From assembly GCA_963995505.1 (NCBI GenBank), contig OZ023198.1, forward strand, positions 5,542,558 to 5,606,557: 64,000 nucleotides of DNA, written 5' to 3'. Each line of letters starts with the position of its first letter. Within the stretch, counting starts at the first letter, position 1. Source of the DNA: Hypericum androsaemum (Eukaryota > Streptophyta > Magnoliopsida > Malpighiales > Hypericaceae). Below, piece by piece: positions 23,739-34,000 of the stretch. The translations under genes were made by a program, and so were the position numbers. Under the pieces are notes generated by a model that saw only the letters and a list, made by a program, of their open reading frames with translations, did no database searches and was not told the DNA's origin.

Positions 23739-23903
23739 TCACTCCGGAGTTGCAGATTGACCATCCAGCTTCTTCATCCATGCATCACCCAAAGTACTCA
23801 AAAACAAAACACAACAACCAAAAATAACACTATACTTTATCCAGTTCCTCATATTGGCTTTCCGTTGTTGATCATCTCTTTTGTTCTGTTCGAGGTCCCT
23901 CTG
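23739..23903 (-). CDS. Intact last exon of a tail-anchored membrane protein (partial)
   Basis: A 55-codon frame on the minus strand runs from a good acceptor (CTCAG|CAG at 23903) to TGA. It has a charged coil-like stretch (QRDLEQNKRDDQQRK), a membrane helix (YSVIFGCCVLFLSTL) and a short polar tail (MKKLDGQSATPE). The single C-terminal helix suggests a tail-anchored protein. I do not recognise the family and upstream exons are not identified, so it may be a relic kept by chance. The copy at 15588-15753 is broken. Confidence 0.45.
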   Translation of the reverse strand, partial: QRDLEQNKRDDQQRKANMRNWIKYSVIFGCCVLFLSTLGDAWMKKLDGQSATPE

Positions 23904-24007
23904 CTGAGCCCAAATGCCATGTAGGATGAAGAAGAAAGGAGAAGCGACACAAATTTCTGGGGATCTTCCGTCTTCGAGGTTAGTTTTTCCCTTTTGCTTT
24001 ATTAAGA

Positions 24008-24226
24008 AGCACTATGTATGCTGGAAAATTGCTAGATTTGAGTACCAAAAGTATGCAGAATATACAATGCACAAAGTTATCAGCGCACAGCATCAAGATT
24101 ATAACGAGAACAATTTTGGGAGGGAGATTTTCCCAAAGTTATCAGAGCACGTTCCAAAATCAGATTCAATTTCTAAAGTCATTGATAATGATTTTGCAAG
24201 GGTGCAATTGGGCAAAAATGTCCATA
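24008..24226 (+). pseudogene. Exon-like fragment of unknown protein
   Basis: A plus-strand frame reads CWKIARFEYQKYAEY, then GREIFPKLSEHV and SDSISKVIDNDFARVQLG, with normal protein composition. A shortened relative lies at 15860-16085 (SDSISKVIDNDFAMVQL). The family is not recognised. The fragment is cut by the Copia insertion at 24227. Confidence 0.35.
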
Positions 24227-26215
24227 TGAAAGAATTGATTATAGAGAAAAGCTAAACTCTTATTAATGCAGAAAGCCAAGTTATATACAAAGCTAGACCT
24301 AAAGCTGTATCCAAAGGAAACCCTACGGACTAATTATAAGAGTCCTATATACAGCACAACACACGTAAACGAGCCAGGAAAGGCTCGGCCTAATACTCTT
24401 TCTCAAGTTGGAGCATAGAAGTCTCGAATGTCCAACTTGCGAAGTAGAAATTCAAACTGTTACTTGCCAAGCGTCTTAATAAGGATGTCAGCAAGTTAAA
24501 AGTTGGTGCGAACATGGCAAAGAACAATCTGTCCAGACTGAACAGCATCATGAACAAAGTGACAGTCAACTTTAATGTGTTTCGTTCGTTCATGGAACAC
24601 TGGATTGGAAGCAATGTGAATAGCAGACTGACTATCACAAAATAAGTGCACGAGTCAGGTAAGAGTGACCCCAAGATCACGAAGCAATATCTTCAACCAT
24701 TGAATTTCACAAGTTGTTGTGGCCATAGACCTATACTCAGCCTCCGCAGAGGAGCGAGCAACGATCGGTTGCTTCTTAGTTTTCCAAGAGATCAGAGATA
24801 AACTAAGATGCACAAAGTAACCAGTGAGCGAGCGACGAGTAATAGGACAACTCGCCAATCAGAATTACACCAAGTATAAAGTTGAAGATCACTATCTGCC
24901 CAAAGAAATCTACCCTAACCAAGTTTTCCTTTCAAATAGTGAACCATACGGAGGATGGCATCCCAATGTTCTTACCAAGAGCATTGCATGAACTGAGACA
25001 ACACATGAACACAGTGACTCAATTCAGTTCAGATAATTAACAAGTAAATCAAGCGACCAATTAATCGTCGATAAGCTTCAGGATCGTCCAAGTCTGTGCC
25101 GGAGGAGAGCACAAGCTTGTGATTAGACTCCATCAAAAACCCGGTCAGTTTAGCTCTTGACAGCCCACACTCGCCGATAATATCCAACGCGTATTTGCAC
25201 TGGGAGACAAAAATCTCTTCCGATCCACGAGCAATGCTAAGACCAAGAAAGTATTTCAATGTACCTAAGTCCTTCATATAGAAATAGCTTGACAGGTACA
25301 ATTTTAGCCGCATGATGGAGGCCTCCTGACTTCCACCGATAATCAAGTTGTCAACATAGACAAGCACACATAAAGAAACACCATTGCAATATGAGGTGAA
25401 CAATGAATAATCAGCATAGGACTGACAAAATCAGTATGCACGTAGAGCTGTAGCAAGCTTTGCGAACCAGTTATGCGGTGCCTTTCAGAGACCATAGAGA
25501 GACTTTCAAAGACGATAAACTTGGCCTGTGCCTCGCGCAACAAACTCAGGAGGGGATTTCATGTACACTTCTTCTGCCAAATCTCCGTGACAAAATACAT
25601 TGTGTACATCCATTTGATGAAGATACCAAGAGCGTGCGGCTGCCACTGCCAGAAATGTCCACACACTTACCATCTTTTCAACTGGAACAAATGTCTCATT
25701 ATAATCAAGGCCTTCCGTTTGGTGATCTCCACGTACAATAAGCCTAGCCTTATATCGTTCTATCAAACCATCAGAATGATATTTAATTTGATAGACCCAT
25801 TTACAGTCAATGGCTACCTTGTCAGGGTGCAAGCTCAGTAGGGTCCAGGTACCATTGCGTTCAAGAGCATCAATTTTATTACGCATGGCATCACGCCATC
25901 TAGGATATTTCACAGCTTCAGAGAAGTGGGTTGGTTCACGGCCAAGAGTTATAGCAGCTATAAATTGCCTGTAACGCAAAGCAAAATTAGTACTAGTAAA
26001 ATAATTGGCTTTAGGATAGACAGAACTGGAGGACTGTGACTTCGATGTGGGAGCAAGAACTGTGTTCATAACAAAGTCATGATATTTGGTAGGCAAAGTC
26101 CAATGGCGGTGTCCCTGTCCGAGTTCAGTAACTTCGGTGGTCGGACAAGGAGCTGGAGCAGTGGAATCGGTCACCATTTCGTTCACAGGAGGTACTGCTA
26201 TCGAGGTCAAAAAAT
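24227..26215 (-). mobile_element. Truncated Copia retrotransposon (3' half)
   Basis: On the minus strand the order is reverse transcriptase, RNase H, 3' LTR. The LTR (24227-24396) begins near TATTAGGCCGAGCC, after the purine tract TTGAGAAAGAG, and ends CAATTCTTTCA. Its first base pair looks mutated (TA instead of TG). No 5' LTR, gag or integrase was found, so the element is 5' truncated. It sits at the right edge of duplicated copy B. Confidence 0.8.
24470..26210 (-). pseudogene. Copia pol remnant: reverse transcriptase and RNase H
   Basis: Coding pieces on the minus strand are 26210-25506 (NGTWTLLSLHP, CKWVYQIKY, RYKARLIVRG and YLHQMDVHNVFCHGDL), 25500-25029 (APHNWFAKL, catalytic YVDNL where YVDD is usual, MKDLGTLKYFLG) and 24858-24470 ([21 protein letters not shown], then [16 protein letters not shown]). 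Stops and frameshifts separate the pieces, and the second Asp of the active site is Asn. It cannot be functional. Confidence 0.85.
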
Positions 26216-27589
26216 CAGGGACAATACCAAATTGTTATTTTTTGTATGTCATCCAACCTCCACGAGCGACTGCTGGGTGGGTATATACTAGCTCAGATAG
26301 TCGTAGGACCTATCATATCCTCTTTTCTTACCTAAATCTTCGATGTCTGTACATTACATTCGAGAAACATTGCGCTTCAGCACTGAACTTGAGCTCGTCG
26401 TCTTTGTTACCAGACCAAAGAACATGCTCTGTTGGTAAGTATTTCTATCATTGTAGCTGGGGAGACAGCTGGGCACAAGGTACGAATTGAGATAGAAACT
26501 TTGTTGACATAAACAATGAAGAAACACACAACGACTGATACTTATGCAAATTGATTCATCTTTCATATCTCTTAAGTTGGCAAAAGAAGAAGACTATGTT
26601 ACATTATCATATGACAAGCTTCATTAGAAAGGATGAAGTGAGTACCTAAGAAAGAGTGGACCAGATAGTAATCGTATGTATGTATGTCATTTGCTGCTTC
26701 AAGTCTCTGGTTCTTGTTTTGACTGCTCATAGTAAGTATATATTATTGGTTGACTTTTTGGTTGTTCTTTATTCGCTTTGAATTTTATAGTATTAACTAG
26801 ATAACCAAATCTGCCACCTCGCAATGCGATCTCATCGTATCAACATTTTATAATACTAAATCTATTTTTATGTTTTCTGTTATTATGTCTAGCTACTTTG
26901 CTTTTATGTTATGTAATACTAATTCTGTTTCTTAATGAAAGACTTCAGGCCATATCCTTTGAATTTATGATATCTAAATTTTATAGGGTTCAAATCTTAA
27001 GAAGGTGTAATTCATAATTTTTTTAAAAAAAGTTAAGGCTTAGGGTCTAATTTTGATTCATGTGACAATAGATATGTTTTGAGTATTATTATCTGGGAAG
27101 TTTTGGTGATTTATCCTTACAAGATAGTTACATATTTTATTATAATTATTTTGTTACTAATAATTTCCTCCTCTTCCCGTTCTTTAGAAAATTCGATTTA
27201 TTGTTCTTAATATTGCATATTATTTTTATGGCCCTATTTAGGAGAACTACAATAAAATACAACAAGAATTGAAGCTAAGTTTTCTATTAATTGTTTGGTC
27301 AATTCCTGACCCTTTTCATGTTGTGTCCATAAAATATTTCCTAATTAATCCTTCGTTACAGAATCGATAATGGATATACGATCTGGAATCTTCTATTCCT
27401 TTTGTCAGATTATGCCTTGATTCACTTCTTGTTGTACTACAGGCGAGATCTTTTTAAACAGAAAAAAAATTATTTATTCAAAAAATATATAGTGAGCTTG
27501 CTCGAAATAAATTATGCAAGATCACGATGGAAACTTACCAGGTATCTTCAATTGTTGTCTTTTATTGCTTCCAATTTATTTTATTTTTG
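26216..27589. other. AT-rich spacer
   Basis: No domain-bearing frame seen. A (GTAT)n tract lies at 26680-26690. This may include upstream intronic sequence of the NLR relic that follows. Confidence 0.4.
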
Positions 27590-27614
27590 CTCCAATCAAA
27601 CAGTCTTTTGCGTT

Positions 27615-27830
27615 GTTAGCAAGCTAAACGAATTCATTCGCGAAGTTAGTAAACTCAAACGGGAGAGAGATACACTGCAGAATTCTATTGTAAGTGCGCG
27701 ACAACGAGGAGAAGTCCTAGAGTCTTATGTCATAGACCGGAAAACTCTGATTGAAAACGAAGTAGTGTTAAACGATAAAATTAATACTTGTGTTCTTATG
27801 TTTCTAAAATTAGGTGCTACGGTCGTCAGG
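27615..27830 (+). pseudogene. NLR coiled-coil fragment
   Basis: A frame reads VSKLNEFIREVSKLKRERD and then ARQRGEVLESYVIDRKTLIE. This matches the N-terminal coiled coil of the complete NLR gene 3 kb downstream (SKVNALSDETRKLKLERE, ARRRGEVVKPRFLDW), in the same orientation. Nothing of the NB-ARC or LRR region follows. It is a relic of a tandem NLR copy. Confidence 0.65.
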
Positions 27831-28337
27831 TTAAAAGATCAGTCAAATGTTAACCAAGGATGATTTTTAACGAAAATACTACATTGATCGCCATTTAACA
27901 TTTGTCTTCAAATTTTACTATAGTAAGTGTCTATTTAAAAAAACGCGGAGATAAATATTAATTATGGTTTAGAACTATTTGATATGTGAGCCGGTGAATT
28001 AACTAATTTAAATTCGAGTCGGGTAGGGTCTTTGAAAGGTGGCAAAGTTCTCTTAATTATTTAACATTGTTGTGTTCCAAAAGATTCGAATTCGAGATCT
28101 GGTTAGGATATAACAATTCACTCATCAATTAATTTAAGTGTTTATTGGTAGAGAAATATTAATTGCTTCCTTTGTAGAACAGATTGTGCTTGACCGGTCG
28201 TTACCCGGGACGATTATACCAGGGCAGGAGGTACAATTTCTGATGTTCTCTCCGAGAGAGGGCCCCACCATCTGACACACAACAGCACCACAGGTTTTGC
28301 GTGGATCTGCATGTATCAGAGTGGGGCCCCCACACCT

Positions 28338-29065
28338 CTAGTCCTTCTCACCTCTCTCGCCTCGCCACCTTCTCTCCATTTCCCTGATTTCTTTTGTGTC
28401 TGCATGCAGTAATTTCATGAAAGTAGTTGTTTTCTTCTGTTCCTTGATTTCGAAGCATCTCTTAATCTGCCCTCTATTCACCCATTCTATACCTAATAGT
28501 CTGACGAAAGATTTCCAGATTAGGTGTGCAAATTCGCAGTTCAGAAATAGGTGGCTACCAGTTTCCGTAGTATTGTTACACCAAGCACACATAGCCTCAT
28601 TCCCCCTTGTTTTTATCTTATCCTGAAGGACAAGCCATAGAAAGCAGGACACTTTGTAGGGAATAACACCTCCCCCATGGCTTTCTCATTATTGAAGGTG
28701 TTGGAACTTGCTCAGTCAATGAGTCTTTGTGTAGACTTTGAACCGAGAAAACACCTGATGCATATCTAGCTTCAAAATCAGAGTGTCCGCTCCTGTTTAC
28801 TCAATATTGACCAGCCTGATGAGATCTTCAATTAATCTCCTGACAAATTTTCCTCCTCCAAGTGAGACCCCAAATCCACTCCCAACTAATCCAAGTCCAA
28901 CAGTTGCTTATCTTCTCCCCTTGTTTTTCAGATATTTTGAATAGCCTTGGGTATAGAATTTTGAGGGAGGGGTTAGTGGCCCAGGGGTCCAACCAGATGA
29001 TTCTGTGCCACATTCCTTGCTTCCTGGGGTGAAAAGGCAAGACTTATCATGGTCAGCCATAGTAC
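28338..29065 (-). mobile_element. LINE ORF2 C-terminal fragment
   Basis: Minus-strand frames at 29040-28828 (MWHRIIWLDPWATNPSL and ISWEWIWGLTWRR) and 28652-28338 (SCFLWLVLQDKIKT, CAWCNN and HLFLNC) match the region after the reverse transcriptase and the zf-RVT domain of plant LINEs. The pieces are in different frames. Reverse transcriptase and endonuclease are absent. Confidence 0.75.
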
Positions 29066-29071
29066 TAATGT

Positions 29072-29405
29072 TTTTTTGATAAGTTGAATTTTATTCACAA
29101 CTCGAGTCCAAGACCCGGATTCCTTGGAGTAGGCAGCAGAATTCATCCAACCACAGCACCATCAGCCGGTGAGATCCTTGAAATGCTACCAGACTGAAAT
29201 TGACGCAACAGTTGTACAGAAGTTGGAGGACCGAGCAGAGGCGACAACAGTACCATTCTACAAAAAGACAGAAATATACCTGCCAAATGTTAGCCCAGAC
29301 TTCAGCATTCACAAAATCCAGTTCATTGAAAAACCGTACTTCGTCACCTTGGTATGTCACAATCTGTTTCTGAATAACTGCATTGACCAAGATAGTTGAA
29401 ACCAA
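29072..29405 (-). mobile_element. LINE 3' end fragment
   Basis: On the minus strand this ends GAATAAAATTCAACTTATC followed by an A run (29073-29079), the typical 3' end of plant LINEs. The frame ends with LQGIRVLDSSCE, similar to LINE tails. It adjoins the other LINE fragment and may be a separate insertion. Confidence 0.5.
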
Positions 29406-30648
29406 AAGATATGAGCAGTCAACTATGTAAACTTAATATAATTTTAGATAGTTAAATATTTTTTGATATTTTTACAGGAGATGTTTAGTGCCTAACAATA
29501 CTACTAGTGTATTGCACTTTGTGCACAATTGTCGGTTATTTTTTGTGGGTAATATTGTCTTACGTATCAAAAAAAAATCTAAGCATTTGATAGAGAGTTA
29601 AGTACTATCGTACGTAATTCTAAGCCATGTCAGACGCCATCACAAAGTCGTTTTAGGGAATATTAAGTCCGCTTGAACAACCAAATGGTCAGACAGTTGC
29701 TCGAAACTTAGGACTGTCCAAACAAAAACAACCACATAGACTAAATTCAAAATTTAAACCACAGACCCTAAAAACGAAATTCGTGAAACCATAAAGTGTA
29801 CTTTTTCCTTCTAATTTTATGTTGTAAGTTGAGACTATTGATAAACAATTTAATATTTCACTATTCGTATTAACCTCCATCGTTAGAAAGTCAAACATGG
29901 CGAGCGGTTGATTATAAGAGAATAATAAGGTTAGGAATTAAGAATGCCACCGTTAAATTCCTCCCTCTCTGAATGTATCAAACACCATTCCTGGATCATG
30001 ATGGCCCGGTGATGTATCGCCAACCATTCCTGGATATGCTTGCCCAAATCAAAAAGATAATGATAGTCTCAACTTTGACAGTAATATTTTTGAATAAATA
30101 TGTATAATTTTATTTTAAGATAATCGTATAGACAGATTGTCGATCGAGAGAGAGTTATTTATATTCCATGTTTCAACGCTTCACATGTTTTTCCTACTGT
30201 ACAAGTGGGTCGTCTGCAGCATCTCTTAAAATCAACTTGCTCTATTATATCTGGATAATTATATCCTAACTAGTTTCTGTCCTACTGCATAACCAAATAG
30301 TAATAAATGATGGAGAGTAAATAGTCCAATGTGAAAACGAGAGTCTTTACAGCATCGGGTGTCAAATTCCTCCATACGAGTACGAAGTTGCACCTAAGTA
30401 CCAGATATTCTTGCACATGGGAACAGTCTGTAGATCCTTCACTTCACATGGCCCCTCTCCAAATTAATTAATCTTGCAGATGGAAGGGCCAATGCGAATA
30501 TTTATTGCTTTGTTTTTTGTGTCGTTGACAAAGACCTCACCGGATGGAGCTAGAAGTCTCTAATCTCTTGTTTGCGTAACTAATCTTCCTTCATCGATCA
30601 TTTCCCTCTTTCCTTGGACAAAAAAAAAGGAGAAAAAAGAAGTTGTAT
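29406..30648. other. Upstream region of the NLR gene
   Basis: AT-rich and without coding signals. The promoter and 5' UTR of the NLR gene should lie in its right part. I cannot place a TATA box with confidence. Confidence 0.4.
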
Positions 30649-31006
30649 ATGGGGGCCGTGGCTGATTTTGTTTTGTCCACTGTTCTGGAGACTTTGCTTG
30701 GTCCAATCAAAAGGCACATCGGTTACGCTTTTGGGTTCAGGAGCAAGGTCAACGCACTCAGCGACGAGACCAGGAAGCTGAAGCTGGAGAGAGAGAGCTT
30801 GCATGATTCTATTGAAGATGCCCGAAGACGAGGGGAAGTGGTCAAGCCTCGTTTCCTTGACTGGCAAACTGAGGCCGAAACGACCATTGCAGATGCTGAA
30901 GATCTTGTCCGGATCGGAGAGGAGACAGCTCAGAAGAGTTGCTCACTCTGTCTCAATTTGAAGACCCGATACCTCGTGGGCAAGAAGGCGGACCGAGGAA
31001 AGCCAG
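30649..31006 (+). CDS. NLR exon 1 (coiled-coil domain)
   Basis: Encodes MGAVADFV through GKP plus one base of the next codon, with heptad-like KLKLERESLHDSI and the DARRRGEVV segment. The donor CCAG|GTACC is at 31007, phase 1, matching the acceptor TTAG|GTGTTG at 35888. Confidence 0.85.
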
Positions 31007-34000
31007 GTACCTTGTTCGTCTTTTTAATACTTGAACCATCTCTTGTACGCTTATTTATTATGGTTTACATTCAGTCACGATTATTAGTTAAGCATGAACT
31101 AGTGTAACAATAAAAAGTTTAATTATTTGCTATCTGACATTTATTTTTTTTGAATAAATAAAATTTTACGTACTAAAAAAAATTATGTGCTTAGTTTTAA
31201 GATGATAGAAAAGAGTTTGGCTGATATCAATATTGCCATAATGTATATTCTGAATATTAATTATGGCATCTATGATGGAACAAATATTAGTAAATTATGG
31301 TATGAGCATGTAAATATAAATCGTAAGCATATAAAGAGAGGAGTTTAGAGGATGCTCACGATCACACTTGTAGGTAAGTGTGTAACACCTTCGTCTTCAA
31401 GTTAGGACTTCGGATTGAATCCTGGACGAGGCCACAGTTTTACCGTGTGCCCTTAAACTCTTATTACCCGCCTATATGCTTCAGGCCTCCGTGGGTAATA
31501 GAGCTCCCAAGGTACAACGCCCAACCACGAGTACTATAGGAAGCACTATAGCACACCTTTCGAACCTTTCGTAGCCTTAGAACTCCGACACAATGAAAGT
31601 GAGAAACACTATGCTAAGGAGGGAGAAGTAGAGAGCTCTGAAGAGATGAAGAGCTGGGGTGATTTGGAATGAAGGAGGTGGGCTCCTTTTATAGGCAGCC
31701 TTGGACCTCCAACAACCAAATTCAGATTTAATAGGGCCATTAACCCACCCATTAAATGGGCTGTTACAAGACCCATAAAACTCCCATATTCATTAGGCTG
31801 TTATCCCATTTATTGACATGAATTTTAAATTTGAAATTTAAATTCAAAGCCACCTGGAAGGAGAAGAAGGTTCCAGAGTGTGGGCTTGTCCAAACGGAAG
31901 TCCAAGAAGCCCAGAGGACTTTTTGGGCCTAGGATCGCTACAACAAGTCCGGCCCAGTTCTAAAAAGATAAGGCCCTGGAACCTGGAACAATTCCTACAA
32001 ACCCACAATCCCGCAACCCGCAACCCGCACCCACACCCGAGCCCGAGCCCGAGCCTGGGCCTGGCCCGGCCCAGCCCAGGGCGGGGCGCGCGCGCGTGCG
32101 TACGTCCCGAGCCGAGCCGGCCGGACGGACAGACGGACGGACGGCGCGAGAAGCCTCTCCCTTCTCCACCAGTTTACCCATGCTAGACTTCTAATCCCTT
32201 ATAAACTTGTCTCAGCATGGTGCACTAACCAATGTTGGATTGTGCTTATTTTAATAACAACCATACCACTTTAAAGCCAATTTTCATTCACCCCGAGAAT
32301 TGAATTTTCGCAAGTGTTATATATCGTTACGAAGCTCTATCAACGAGCTTCGTATTGATCTCACAAATACCTAAAATCAATTGGTGTGACCTTCAATTAA
32401 ATTAGCTCAAAGTTGTCTACTAATTACTTAGTTATTATATTTAATTAAGATTCTCTCTCTAATTAAATATTTGGGCCAAAGCCCAATACACTCACTTGTA
32501 TTGGGCCATCTCTTCCTTGGTTAATAAACCAATTCTCCAACAATCCCCCACATAAGTCTCGCACTTATGTTTGTGATCGATGTTGAATTTCGGTAGTAGG
32601 TTAAGTGATATTAGCCTTTGCAAAGACTTATAATTCACATGACCTAGTCTACCATGCCATAAATATAATGACACGCGAGAATAAGCAACCTTTACTTTCG
32701 TATTAGCCTTCTCGGCAACATTCATTACATCATTGCTTGTGCTAGCCTTATTAGCGGCACCCACATTAATCTTATCATTAGACTTTGCCTTGGGAGCTAA
32801 AGTCATTACACTCTTCTTGAACAGATTGTTGGTCAAGTAGCCCTTGCCAACGAACATCCCTCCCTTAGACATGATGACCTTGTCAGACTCAAACACGAGC
32901 TGGAAGCCCCTCTTATTGAGCACCACTCCAGAGATGAGATTCTTCCGGATCTCGGGCACATGCAGCACATCGGTCAAGGTGAGCTCCTTGCCCGAGGTCA
33001 TCTTCAGCATGACCGTCCCTTTGCCTTCAACCTTCGAGACTGCGGAATTTCCCATGTAGCAGTTCTCATCATTGACCGGTTGATAGGTCTTGAACATCCA
33101 TTTGTTGGCACAAATGTGGCGGGTAGCCCCCGTGTCCACTCACCATTCCTTCGAGTTCCCACCCACGAGGTTCACCTCGGACACAACGGCCGTGAGGTGC
33201 ATCTCATCGAGGTCGGAGCTCAAGCTAGCCTCTGCAATGTTAGCATTGGCGGGCTTCTTCTTCTTGCCCTTGCTTGGTCCTGCCGTCTTCTTGCCTTCCG
33301 CGGCTAGACGTTTGTAGCAATCTTTGGCACGATGGCCGGTCTTGTTGCAAACAAAGCAGGCACCGGTAAAGCTCTTGTTCTGAGCATCTCCCTTGGAATC
33401 ATTTGAGCATTTCCGCTTGTTCCCACGGGAGCTCCCCCTGGTCTCGACCACATTGGCCTTAGCAACCATGCCACTTGGTTTCTTATCAACTTTTTGGTTG
33501 TCTTGCTCGATGCGCAACCTTCGGATAAGGTCCTCGAGAGTCATCTTCTTCCTCTTATACTTGAGGTACATCTTGAAGTCCTTCCAAGATGGTGGTAATT
33601 TCTCAATCACCATCACCACTTGAAGGGCATCATTGATGGCCATTTCCTCTGTTGCAAGATCATGGAAGATCAATTGCAACTCTTCGCATTATTCCACAAC
33701 GCTCTTTCCATTGACCATCCGATAGTCGTGGAAGCGCCCGGCCATAAATTTCTTTGCACCGGCGTCGTCAACCTTATATTTGTGCTCCAATGATTCCCAA
33801 AGATCCTTTGACGTTTGTTTGGTATAGTACACGCTGTAAAGCGTATCGTCGAGCGAACCCAATATATAGTTGCGGCATAGGTAATCTTCATGTACCTATG
33901 CGCTGTGGATCACGGTATGATGCGGATCACTCATATTCTCTTTGGGTTTCTCCTCCTTGATATACCGGCTCAAGTTCAAGGTGGTCAAGTAGAACAATAT

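Larger units (their letters stand above)
23555..24226. repeat. Segmental duplication, copy B, right part
   Basis: Counterpart of 15410-16085. It ends abruptly at the Copia LTR that starts at 24227. Confidence 0.75.
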
